Source: Balanoglossus misakiensis (Eukaryota > Hemichordata). Taken from it: a stretch of DNA of 64,000 nt. The stretch's first letter is position 1; the number at the start of each line of letters is the position of its first letter. The notes below the pieces were generated by a model. The model was given only the letters and a program-made list of their open reading frames with translations. It searched no databases and was not told the origin of the DNA. Where the stretch lies: NCBI GenBank assembly GCA_040954595.2, contig CM082581.2, positions 1,798,001 through 1,862,000 on the forward strand, written 5' to 3'. Below are positions 50,001 through 61,129 of this stretch, piece after piece. Both the position numbers and the translations under genes were made by a program.

Positions 50001-53000
50001 TGTTGCCGCCATTCTCGGGAGGGGATAAATAAAGGCTGAGAATTTGTTGCCGCCATTCACGGGAGGGGAGAAATGTTGGCAGGGAATTTATTGCCGCCAT
50101 CCTTGTGAGGGGAGAAATGATGTCAGTGAATTTATTGCCGCCATCCTTGGGAGGGGAGAAATGATGGCAAAGAATTTATTGCCGCCATTATTGGGAGGGG
50201 AGAAATGAGAGCAGAGAATTTGTTGCCGCCATTCATGGGAGGGGAGAAATAACGGCTGAGAATTTGTTGCCGCCATTCACGGGAGGGGGGAAATGTTGGC
50301 AGGGAATTTATTGCCGCCATCCTTGGGAGGGGAGAAATGATGGCAGAGAAATTGTTGCCGCCATTCTTGGCCAGGGAGAAACGATGGCAGAGAATTTATT
50401 GCCGCCATTCTTGGGAGGGGAGAAATGATGGCAGAGAGTTTGTTGCCGCCATTCTCGGGAGGGGAGAAATGATGGCAGAGAATGTATTGCCGCCATTCTT
50501 GGCAGGGGAGAAATGATTGCGATAATTTAGTGCCGCCATTATTGGGAGGGGAGAAATGAGAGCAGAGAATTTGTTGCTGCCATTCTTGGGAGGGGATAAA
50601 TAACGGCTGGGAATTTCTTGCTGCCATTCACTGGAAGGGAGAAATGATGGCAGGGAATTTATTGCCGCCCCTTGGGAGGGGAGAAATAACGACTGAGAGT
50701 TTGTTGCTTCCATTCTTGGCAGGGGAGAAATGATGGCAGAGAATTTATTGCCGCCATTATTGGGAGGGGAGAAATGAAAGCAGAGAATTTGTTGCCGCCA
50801 TTCTTGGGAGGGGATAAATAACGGCTGAGAATTTGTTGCCGCCATTCACGGGAGGGGATAAATAACGGCTGAGAATTTGTTGCCGCCATTCACGGGAGGG
50901 GAGAAATGTTGGCAGGGAATTTATTGCCGCCATCCTTGTGAGGGGAGAAATGATGTCAGTGAATTTATTGCCGCCATCCTTGGGAGGGGAGAAACGATGG
51001 CAGAGAGTTTGTTGCCTCCATTCTTGGGAGGGGAGAAATGATGGCAGAGAGTTTGTTGCCGCCATTCTCGGGAGGGGAGAAATGATGGCAGTTAATGTAT
51101 TGCCGCAATTCTTGGGAGGGGAGAAATGAGAGCAGAGAATGTATTGCCGCCATCCTTGGGAGGGGAGAAACGATGGCAGAGAATTTATGCTGCCATTCTT
51201 GGGAGGGAAAAATGATGGCAGAGAATTTATTGCCGCCATTATTGGGAGGGGAGAAATGAGAGCAGAGAATTTGTTGCCGCCATTCTTGGAAGGGGATAAA
51301 TAACGGTTGAGAATGTGTTGCCGCCATTCAAGGGAGGGGAGAAATGATGGCAGAGAGTTTGTTGCCGCCATTCTTGGGAGAGGAGAAATGATGGCAGAGA
51401 GTTTGTTGCCGCCATTCTCGGGAGGGGAGAAATGATGGCAGAGAATGTATTGCCGCCATTCTTGGCAGGGGAGAAATGATGGCCATAATTTAGTGCCGCC
51501 ATTATTGGGAGGGGAGAAATGAGAGCAGAGAATTTGTTGCTGCCATTCTTGGGAGGGGATAAATAACGGCTGGGAATTTCTTGCTGCCATTCACTGGAAG
51601 GGAGAAATGATGGCATGGAATTTATTGCCGCCCCTTGGGAGGGGAGAAATAACGGCTGAGAGTTTGTTGCTTCCATTCTTGGCAGGGGAGAAATGATGGC
51701 AGAGAATTTATTGCCGCCATTATTGGGAGGGGAGAAATGATGTCAGTGAATTTATTGCCGCCATCCTTGGGAGGGGAGAAATGATGGCAAAGAATTTATT
51801 GCCGCCATTATTGGGAGGGGAGAAATGAGAGCAGAGAATTTGTTGCCGCCATTCATGGGAGGGGAGAAATAACGGCTGAGAATTTGTTGCCGCCATTCAC
51901 GGGAGGGGAGAAATGTTGGCAGGGAATTTATTGCCGCCATCCTTGGGAGGGGAGAAATGATGGCAGAGAAATTGTTGCCGCCATTCTTGGCCAGGGAGAA
52001 ACGATGGCAGAGAATTTATTGCCGCCATTCTTGGGAGGGGAGAAATGATGGCAGAGAGTTTGTTGCCGCCATTCTCGGGAGGGGAGAAATGATGGCAGAG
52101 AATTTATTGCCGCTATTATTGGGAGGGGAGAAATGAGAGCAGAGAATTTGTTGCCGCTATTATTGGGAGGGGAGAAATGAGAGCAGAGAATTTGTTGCCG
52201 CCATTCTTGGAAGGGGATAAATAACGGTTGAGAATGTGTTGCCGCCATTCAAGGGAGGGGAGAAATGATGGCAGAGAGTTTGTTGCCGCCATTCTTGGGA
52301 GAGGAGAAATGATGGCAGAGAGTTTGTTGCCGCCATTCTCGGGAGGGGAGAAATGATGGCAGAGAATGTATTGCCGCCATTCTTGGCAGGGGAGAAATGA
52401 TGGCGATAATTTAGTGCCGCCATTATTGGGAGGGGAGAAATGAGAGCAGAGAATTTGTTGCTGCCATTCTTGGGAGGGGATAAATAACGGCTGAGAATGT
52501 GTTGCTGCCATTCACTGGAAGGGAGAAATGATGGCAGGGAATTTATTGCCGCCCCTTGGGAGGGGAGAAATAACGGCTGAGAGTGTGTTGCTTCCATTCT
52601 TGGCAGGGGAGAAATGATGGCAGAGAATTTATTGCCGCCATTATTGGGAGGGGAGAAATGAAAGCAGAGAATTTGTTGCCGCCATTCTTGGGAGGGGATA
52701 AATAACGGCTGAGAATTTGTTGCCGCCATTCACGGGAGGGGAGAAATGTTGGCAGGGAATTTATTGCCGCCATCCTTGTGAGGGGAGAAATGATGTCAGT
52801 GAATTTATTGCCGCCATCCTTGGGAGGGGAGAAACGATGGCAGAGAGTTTGTTGCCTCCATTCTTGGGAGGGGAGAAATGATGGCAGAGAGTTTGTCGCC
52901 GCCATTCTCGGGAGGAGAGAAATGATGGCAGTTAATGTATTACCGCCATTCTTGGGAGGGGAGAAATGAGAGCAGAGAATTTATTGCCGCCATCCTTGGG

Positions 53001-53339
53001 AGGGGAGAAACGATGGCAGAGAATTTATGCTGCCATTCTTGGGAGGGGAGAAATGATGGCAGAGAGTTTGTTGCCGCCATTCTCGGGAGGGGAGAAATGG
53101 GGGCAGAGAGTAAACTTTGTTGCCGCCATTCCTGGCAGGGGAGAAATGATGGCAGAGAATTTATTGCCGCCATTATTGGGAGGGAAGAAATGAGAGCAGA
53201 GAATTTGTTGCCGCCATTCACGGGAGGGGAGAAATGTTGGCAGGGAATTTATTGCCGCCATCCTTGGGAGGGGAGAAATGAGAGCAGAGAATTTGTTGCC
53301 GCCATTCTTGGAAGGGGATAAATAACGGTTGAGAATGTG

Positions 53340-56165
53340 TTGCCGCCATTCACGGGAGGGGAGAAATGATGGCAGAGAGTTTGTTGCCGCCATTCTTGGG
53401 AGAGGAGAAATGATGGCAGAGAGTTTGTTGCCGCCATCCTCGGGAGGGGAGAAATGATGGCAGAGAATGTATTGCCGCCATTCTTGGCAGGGGAGAAATG
53501 ATGGCAGAGAGTTTGTTGCCGCCATTCTCGGGAGGGGAGAAATGAGGGCAGTTAATGTATTGCCGCCATTCTTGGGAGGGGAGAAATGAGAGCAGAGAAT
53601 GTATTGCCGCCATCCTTGGGAGGGGAGAAACGATGGCAGAGAATTTATGCTGCCATTCTTGGGAGGGGAGAAATGATGGCAGAGAATTTATTGCCGCCAT
53701 TATTGGGAGGGGAGAAATGAGAGCAGAGAATTTGTTGCCGCCATTTGGGAGGGGATAAATAACGGTTGAGAATGTGTTGCCGCCATTCAAGGGAGGGGAG
53801 AAATGATGGCAGAGAGTTTGTTGCCGCCATTCTTGGGAGAGGAGAAATGATGGCAGAGAGTTTGTTGCCGCCATTCTCGGGAGGGGAGAAATGATGGCAG
53901 AGAAAGTATTGCCGCCATTCTTTGCAGGGGATAAATAACGGCTGAGAATTTGTTGCTGCCATTCACGGGAGGGGAGAAATGTTGGCAGGGAATTTATTGC
54001 CGCCATCCTTGTGAGGGGAGAAATGATGTCAGTGAATTTATTGCCGCCATCCTTGGGAGGGGAGAAACGATGGCAGAGAATTTATTGCCGCCATTATTTG
54101 GAGGGGAGAAATGAAAGCAGAGAATTTGTTGCCGCCATTCTTGGGAGGGGATAAATAACGGCTGAGAATTTGTTGCCGCCATTCACGGGAGGGGAGAAAT
54201 GTTGGAAGGGAATTTATTGCCGCCATCCTTGTGAGGGGAGAAATGATGTCAGTGAATTTATTGCCGCCATCCTTGGGAGGGGAGAAACGATGGCAGAGAG
54301 TTTGTTGCCTCCATTCTTGGGAGGGGAGAAATGATGGCAGAGAGTTTGTTGCCGCCATTCTCGGGAGGGGAGAAATGATGGCAGTTAATGTATTGCCGCC
54401 ATTCTTGGGAGGGGAGAAATGAGAGCAGAGAATGTATTGCCGCCATCCTTGGGAGGGGAGAAACGATGGCAGAGAATTTATGCTGCCATTCTTGGGAGGG
54501 GAGAAATGATGGCAGAGAGTTTGTTGCCGCCATTCTCGGGAGGGGAGAAATGGGGGCAGAGAGTAAACTTTGTTGCCGCCATTGTCGGGAGGGGAGAAAT
54601 AAGGGCTGAGAGTTTGTTTCTTCCATTCTTGGCAGGGGAGAAATGATGGCAGAGAATTTATTGCCGACATTATTGGGAGGGGAGAAATGAAAGCAGAGAA
54701 TTTGTTGCCGCCATTCTTGGGAGGGGATAAATAACGGCTGAGAATTTGTTGCCGCCATTCACGGGAGGGGAGAAATGATGGCAGAGAGTTTGTTGCCGCC
54801 ATTCTTGGGAGAGGAGAAATGATGGCAGAGAGTTTGTTGCCGCCATCCTCGGGAGGGGAGAAATGATGGCAGAGAATGTATTGCCGCCATTCTTGGCAGG
54901 GGAGAAATGATGGCAGAGAGTTTGTTGCCGCCATTCTCGGGAGGGGAGAAATGAGGGCAGTTAATGTATTGCCGCCATTCTTGGGAGGGGAGAAATGAGA
55001 GCAGAGAATGTATTGCCGCCATCCTTGGGAGGGGAGAAACGATGGCAGAGAATTTATGCTGCCATTCTTGGGAGGGGAGAAATGATGGCAGAGAATTTAT
55101 TGCCGCCATTATTGGGAGGGGAGAAATGAGAGCAGAGAATTTGTTGCCGCCATTTGGGAGGGGATAAATAACGGTTGAGAATGTGTTGCCGCCATTCAAG
55201 GGAGGGGAGAAATGATGGCAGAGAGTTTGTTGCCGCCATTCTTGGGAGAGGAGAAATGATGGCAGAGAGTTTGTTGCCGCCATTCTCGGGAGGGGAGAAA
55301 TGATGGCAGAGAAAGTATTGCCGCCATTCTTTGCAGGGGATAAATAACGGCTGAGAATTTGTTGCTGCCATTCACGGGAGGGGAGAAATGTTGGCAGGGA
55401 ATTTATTGCCGCCATCCTTGTGAGGGGAGAAATGATGTCAGTGAATTTATTGCCGCCATCCTTGGGAGGGGAGAAACGATGGCAGAGAATTTATTGCCGC
55501 CATTATTTGGAGGGGAGAAATGAAAGCAGAGAATTTGTTGCCGCCATTCTTGGGAGGGGATAAATAACGGCTGAGAATTTGTTGCCGCCATTCACGGGAG
55601 GGGAGAAATGTTGGAAGGGAATTTATTGCCGCCATCCTTGTGAGGGGAGAAATGATGTCAGTGAATTTATTGCCGCCATCCTTGGGAGGGGAGAAACGAT
55701 GGCAGAGAGTTTGTTGCCTCCATTCTTGGGAGGGGAGAAATGATGGCAGAGAGTTTGTTGCCGCCATTCTCGGGAGGGGAGAAATGATGGCAGTTAATGT
55801 ATTGCCGCCATTCTTGGGAGGGGAGAAATGAGAGCAGAGAATGTATTGCCGCCATCCTTGGGAGGGGAGAAACGATGGCAGAGAATTTATGCTGCCATTC
55901 TTGGGAGGGGAGAAATGATGGCAGAGAGTTTGTTGCCGCTATTCTCGGGAGGGGAGAAATGGGGGCAGAGAGTAAACTTTGTTGCCGCCATTGTCGGGAG
56001 GGGAGAAATAAGGGCTGAGAGTTTGTTTCTTCCATTCTTGGCAGGGGAGAAATGATGGCAGAGAATTTATTGCCGCCATTATTGGGAGGGGAGAAATGAA
56101 AGCAGAGAATTTGTTGCCGCCATTCTTGGGAGGGGATAAATAACGGCTGAGAATTTGTTGCCGCC
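53340..56165. repeat. Block duplication within the minisatellite, period 1409 bp
   Basis: About 53340-54750 and 54750-56165 are near-identical. Both share the shortened GCCGCCATTTGGGAGG unit, the GAGAAAGTATTGCC unit and the ATGTTGGAAGGG unit. Confidence 0.85.
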
Positions 56166-57159
56166 ATTCACGGGAGGGGAGAAATGTTGGCAGGGAATTT
56201 ATTGCCGCTATCCTTGGGAGGGAAGAAATTATGTCAGTGAATTTATTGCCGCCATCCTTGGGAGGGGAGAAACGACGGCAGAGAGTTTGTTGCTTCCATT
56301 CTTGGGAGGGGAGAAATGATGGCAGAGAATTTATTGCCGCCATTATTGGGAGGGGAGAAATGAAAGCAGAGAATTTGTTGCCGCCATTCTTGGGAGGGGA
56401 TAAATAACGGCTGAGAATTTGTTGCCGCCATTCACGGGAGGGGAGAAATGTTGGCAGGGAATTTATTGCCATCCTTGGGAGGGGAGAAATGATGGCCGTG
56501 AATTTATTGCCGCCATCCTTGGGAGGGGAGAAATAACGGCTTAGAGTTTGTTGCTTCCATTCTTGGCAGGGGAGAAATGATGGCATAGAATTTATTGCCG
56601 CCATTATTGGGAGGGGGGAAATGAAAGCAAAAAATTTGTTGCCGCCATTCTTGGGAGGGGATAAATAACGGCTGAGAATTTGTTGCCGCCATTCACGGGA
56701 GGGGAGAAATGTTGGCAGGGAATTTATTGCCGCCATCCTTGGGAGGGGAGAAATGATGTCAGTGAATTTATTGCCGCCATCCTTGGGAGGGGAGAAACGA
56801 TGGCAGAGAGTTTGTTGCTTCCATTCTTGGGAGGGGAGAAATGATGGCAGAGAATTTATTGCCGCCATTATTGGGAGGGGAGAAATAAAAGCAGATAATT
56901 TGTTGCCGCCATTCTTGGGAGGGGATAAATAACGGCTGAGAATTTGTTGCCGCCATTCACGGGAGGGGAGAAATGTTGGCAGGGAATTTATTGCCGCCAT
57001 CCTTGTGAGGGGAGAAATGATGTCAGTGAATTTATTGCCGCCATCTTTGGGAGGGAAGAAACGATGGCAGAGAGTTTGTTGCCTCCATTCTTGGGAGGGG
57101 AGAAATGATGGCAGAGAGTTTGTTGCCGCCATTCTCGGGAGGGGAGAAATGATGGCAGA

Positions 57160-57798
57160 TTGTGTTTTAGTGGGACATTTAGGATACACTAAAACGTTGG
57201 GAGTTTTAAGACAGAGGTATTTTTGGGAAAGGATGCCCCGGGATGTTGACATGTACGTAAAGACATGCGCACATTGTCACACACGAAAGAGAGCCACACC
57301 CCCTACTCATGCTAAGTTGTTACCTATTCCAGTATCAGGACCCTGGGACCGACTGGGTATGGATATTGTGGGACCCCTCCCTAGAACTTATGATGGCCAT
57401 AAATACATCTTAGTACTTACTCATTACTTTACTAAGTTTCCAGTAGCATATCCATTACGTAATGCACGAGCTGACAGTTGCTAAGATCTTGTTTGATGAA
57501 GTAATTGCTACTTATGGAAGCCCCAGAGTTTTGCTGAGTAATGAGGGATCGAATTTTTTTATCCCAGGTAGTTCACGAAACTTGCAAATATTTCAACATC
57601 CAGAGTAAAGTTTCTACCCCTTATCGTCCACAGACCAATGGCCTTACAGAACGTTTCAATGGTTGCCTAGTCGACATGCTGTCCATGTTTGTTGATAGTA
57701 AACAGAAAGATTGGGATCGGTACCTAAGTTCAGTGCTTTTCGCGTATAGAGTTAGTCCTCAAGAGTCCAGTGGGTTCAGCCCGTATTATGTGTTATAA
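57160..57798 (+). pseudogene. Ty3/gypsy integrase remnant (zinc finger and catalytic core)
   Basis: This is the C-terminal part of a gypsy pol polyprotein. It starts within the integrase zinc-binding region (GHLGYTKTLGVL, CAHCHTRK), then the catalytic core (WDRLGMDIVGPL, VSTPYRPQTNGLTERFNG). The first acidic residue (GMDIVG) and the glutamate (LTERFN) are present. The second position reads LLSNEGSN, with Asn where Asp is expected. There are frameshifts near 57473 and 57555 and a TAA at 57796-57798 where the family has Tyr. The 5' side (gag, protease, RT, RNase H) is absent because the minisatellite abuts directly at 57159. It is a dead fragment. Confidence 0.93.
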
Positions 57799-58371
57799 GG
57801 TCGGCATCCCACATTGCCCATGGATGTTGAATTCCAGCCAGTTGAGGGGAGGACAAGAAATATAGATACACACCTTAAACATTTAGCTGCTAAGAGGGAG
57901 ATAGCTCATAAAATCGCCAAAGAGAATATAGGTCGACAGAATATGAAGGACCGTTATGATCAAAATATCCAACGGTCACAAAATCTTAAAGTGGGGGATC
58001 CTGTATATTTATACACACCTGATGTTAAACCAGGAGTTAATAAGAAATTCGTACATAAGTGGACAGGTCCTAACATTATTTCTGAGAAGGCGGGTCCTGT
58101 TAATTACAAGTTACGTTTCATCAATAGCACCAGGAATTATCGTAAAGGCATACATGTGAATAGGCTAAAAAGAGCTTATTTGCGCCCCTCAGAGTTTGAC
58201 TCATCCTCACCAGATACCAAAAATTATGAAAATGGGACCGAAATATGTCAAAGTCCTAAAGCAGACATAAATGAATCAGAGAATGGTTCTGATCAAATTG
58301 AGGGATTGGAATTGAGAGATTTGTCGTCAAGGACAAATCCCAGTGCTATCGATGAAACTAATAACAATTGA
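57799..58371 (+). pseudogene. Ty3/gypsy integrase C-terminal region
   Basis: It follows the stop at 57798 in the same frame. It encodes the basic GPY/F-type C-terminal domain of gypsy integrases: VGDPVYLYTPDVKPG, KKFVHKWTGPNII and YRKGIHVNRLKRAY. It then runs into a low-complexity acidic tail ending at 58371. It aligns as a natural continuation of the preceding remnant. Confidence 0.88.
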
Positions 58372-58394
58372 AATTGTCAGAACAAAGCTTCTGA

Positions 58395-58595
58395 GCCATT
58401 TACGAAATAGAAAATGTGTTGAAGGGTCGACATAGAAATGGGAAATTACAGTATTTGGTTAAGTGGAAGAATAATTCAACCAAACATAATACGTGGGAGG
58501 ATGAAGACAATTTGAATGAAATTGCAAAAGAGTATTTGATGAGAAATCCTGTAAAGATAAATGGGAAACGGGTTATAGCACACTTGCACATTTAA
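58395..58595 (+). pseudogene. Chromodomain at the end of the gypsy pol remnant
   Basis: In a frame shifted relative to the integrase, a stretch of about 64 codons encodes a chromodomain: YEIENVLKGRHRNGKLQYLV, then KWKNNSTKHNTWEDEDNL and EYL, ending at a TAA at 58593-58595. The aromatic cage positions Y, W and W or nearby can be recognised. In chromovirus-type Ty3/gypsy elements such a domain follows the integrase and directs insertion to marked chromatin. It is too short and frame-shifted to stand out as an open frame. Confidence 0.85.
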
Positions 58596-59124
58596 ATCTA
58601 TGGACAGAGAAATATGCGCGTAACAAAAAAAACACGGAAAATGGAGACACGTGGTTGACTGAAATGAGAGTTTGAACACGACTGAGAGGTATGAGTGTTG
58701 GCCAGTCTGTATGAGTGAGAATACGATTGGCGTGTCCCTTGATTCGTTTAAATGTTACGCAAGTTGTCGAATGACATTTTTTATCCGTTGTTTGCTGAGT
58801 TTAGTTGTATGTGCTATGCAACCTGGTTCCCGTGTCACTCTGTTTAAATGTGTTGATGTATTTAAGTTATAAAGAAATTACCAGTGAAGTTTGAAGTTGC
58901 AGAGATTTTAACACTGGAGAAAAATGTTTTGAGTTGAATTTTTCGTTCGTTTGATGACCTAAATAGTTGGCCCAGTTTGTGTAAATAGTCCCTTGTAATG
59001 GCTATGTGTTTGTATAAAGAAACCACAGAGATAACCGATTTAGCAAGTTGTATTTTATTGCATTATCTTCTTAATTAAGAAACTTGTGTCCAATGCGGGA
59101 CGCATTGCTTTAAAACAAGGGGAG
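58596..59124. other. Gypsy untranslated region before the 3' LTR
   Basis: About 530 bp lie between the chromodomain and the LTR, with no convincing coding similarity (no env-like protein seen). It ends with a purine-rich tract (ACAAGGGGAG, 59115-59124) in the expected place for the polypurine tract next to the LTR. Confidence 0.7.
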
Positions 59125-59616
59125 TGTTATGATCTGTACAAAGGTCAAATATGATTTTAAGGGTCAATTATACTTAAAGCTCGGAATGTCAATGTTTGAT
59201 AGTATTTTATTTTATGTATTTGAAGTAGATAGGGGGAGCTGGTGTTTAATTGACTGCTCTGAGTGTCAATCATCATCGAACTGACTTTATTATATAACGC
59301 TCTATGTAATTTGGTACGTATATAGTTGAATTGATGCCTAATGAAATTGTAACACATTGTATTTGTGATATTTGACATGATTAACCACGCCTTGAGAAAA
59401 GTAATTATAAGAGAACTTTGTTTGCAAAGTTGGGGGAGGAGAATAATCTAACGGGAGATGTATGTACCTCAGGCTACTGAGCTCGTTTCCTTCCTCACAT
59501 ACTTAACTGGACATATTTGATGTACTGGAGTAATTCTCGACAATAAATGAACGTGAATCAGATACGTGTCTCCGTGGATCACTGTTCTCGTCACAGGCCG
59601 TTACCTCATCGCTACA
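59125..59616 (+). mobile_element. Ty3/gypsy 3' LTR
   Basis: A 492-bp segment begins TGTTATGATCTG directly after a polypurine tract and ends GCTACA, giving the usual TG...CA termini. It holds a TATA-like TATAAG near 59406 and an AATAAA at 59542-59547 before the end. The 5' LTR is not in the window, so the boundaries rest on these signals and not on a paired copy. Confidence 0.8.
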
Positions 59617-59639
59617 ATGTCCCTGATGTATGAACTACA

Positions 59640-60700
59640 ATAATATTCCAGCGGTAGTACGACTCTGAAAAGTATGCACTACTGATCTTACTTGACCTCT
59701 CCGCCGCATTCGATTCCATTGATCACGGGATACTTATTCGTAGACTATCGAACCTTGGCATTACAGACACAGTATTAACATGGTTTAACATCTTACATTC
59801 AAAATAGATACCAAACTGTAATCATCGAAAACACTGCAAGTTCACATTCACCTATCGTATTGGGCCTACGCGGCTCTGTCCTTGGCCCTCTGTTCTTCGC
59901 CATTTATATAGCCCCACTTTGTAAACTGAATCGTCACCACAACCACAATTTCATCAGTACGCCGATGATAAACTACTATACCTTGCTTTTTCTCCGCAAG
60001 ATCCACCCTCTATCGTCCAATCTCTGGAGATCTGCATCGAAGGCATGGATGACACTGAATAAACTACAGCTAAACAAAACCGAAGTCGTTGATATTCGCT
60101 CATCTTCTTGATCCTATTCCATCCTCCAACATGGGCTCTGCATCCATCTCTCTGGTAACAGCAACGTGTAATCTGGGAGCTGTCTTTGATAGTATCCATA
60201 TTTATAACCAGCCCATCAAGAATACATGTATGTCCACGTTTTTTTTATCGTCGACACATCGGATCAATACGAAAGTACCTATCTTCTAAGGATTGAATTC
60301 GTGTAGTTCTTTCCACCAAACTTGAATACTTCAATTCGTTACTGTTTGGTCTTCCTCAATCTGCAGTAAATCTACTTCAGTGATTACAAAACACAGCAGC
60401 AAATATCATCACCCGGTCGAAGAAGTTTGAACACATCACTCTTGCCCTCATCACTCTGGATTGGCTACCAGTTTGTGCCAGGATTGATTACAAGATATTG
60501 CTTCTTAAATACAATGCCATTCATGGCCTTACCCTGGAGTACATCAATGCCATTCATGGCCTTACCCTGGAGTACATTTCTAACATGGTTAATCGATTTA
60601 CCCCTTCACACAACTTATAGTGTCTGTGTTATGCCCTTACACACAACACGCATAATCACTCTTTTGTGGTGCAGTTGAAGTTTGTTGCCGTCTAGAATCT
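59640..60700 (+). pseudogene. Second CR1/L2-like LINE, heavily decayed
   Basis: Reverse transcriptase motifs appear in several frames: [16 protein letters not shown] near 59690, GSVLGPLFFAIYIAPL near 59875, QYADD near 59957, and the C-terminal FNSLLFGLPQSAVNLLQ and LDWLPVCARIDYKILLLKY near 60325-60515. Many frameshifts and stops separate them. A 33-bp segment (GCCATTCATGGCC with CCTGGAGTACAT) is tandemly duplicated at about 60513-60578. It is related to, but clearly different from, the LINE at 8987-24880. Confidence 0.85.
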
Positions 60701-60990
60701 CATATGAGGTAATATGCTTTAATATTTTCAAGCAAAAGTGCAGGGTGGCCGTGTAATCCAAATCCAGCCCAGTCGACTTTTTTTCGCCTTTCCGAACTTC
60801 AAGTTAGAATCGCTCGGTGATTATTTCCCGCCAAATATGCTAATTTTCACCTGAGAGGTCTTATATCCGCAACCAAATACCCTCGCTAGCCGTTTATAAC
60901 CTCTAAACGATGCCCAAACCATACCATACCATATTACCGTGTTTCATGTATAGTCAACTTTCCAGAAGATTGTTTTGACAGCGGAAGATA
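60701..60990. other. Intergenic, nothing recognised
   Basis: No coding similarity, repeat or hairpin was identified between the decayed LINE and the inverted repeat at 60991. Confidence 0.5.
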
Positions 60991-61108
60991 ATTAGGGGTT
61001 ATTACACTAAATTTGGTCGATAACGCGTCGTATTCGAGTGATGTCCGTTGCTTTGCACGATATACGGACATCACTCGCGTTATCGACCAAAATTCGTGTA
61101 ATAACCCC
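60991..61108. repeat. Inverted repeat / foldback element
   Basis: GGGGTTATTACACTAAATTT and GGTCGATAACGCG on the left pair with CGCGTTATCGACC and GTGTAATAACCCC on the right, around a loop of roughly 45-50 bases that itself contains GTGATGTCCG and CGGACATCAC. It is nearly palindromic throughout, typical of a MITE or foldback element. Confidence 0.8.
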
Positions 61109-61129
61109 TTTATCATACATGCCTACCTA

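Larger units (their letters stand above)
24879..57159. repeat. 44-bp minisatellite array, right block
   Basis: This is the same family as 1-8986, about 32 kb or some 730 units. It resumes after the LINE tail at ATTCTTGGG, where the left block stopped after TTATTGCC; only about three bases of the unit are missing at the insertion point. Common unit forms are GAGAATTTATTGCC and GAGAGTTTGTTGCC, with TTCTTGG, TTATTGG, ATCCTTGG, TTCTCGG or TTCACGG spacers. The array ends abruptly within a unit at a decayed gypsy integrase. No real gene was found in it. Confidence 0.98.

Noticed and set aside
1-57159. G-quadruplex array from GGGAGGGG in each unit
   Set aside because: Each unit has only two adjacent G-runs. 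Loops to the next unit are over 30 bases, so a stable canonical quadruplex is not supported.
55939-57252. 437-aa minus-strand open frame and the hundreds of similar frames (MAAINSLPSFLPSQEW type) across 1-8986 and 24879-57159
   Set aside because: They are translations of a stop-poor 44-bp tandem repeat. The same strings appear in shifting frames on both strands, and this one even runs into gypsy sequence. There is no sign of codon-level conservation.
57160-58371. Functional gypsy integrase
   Set aside because: It is 5'-truncated, with two frameshifts, a nonsense codon and Asn at the expected second catalytic Asp.
58672-58872. env-like or accessory protein of the gypsy element
   Set aside because: It is a 66-aa frame with no signal or family resemblance in the untranslated region before the LTR.
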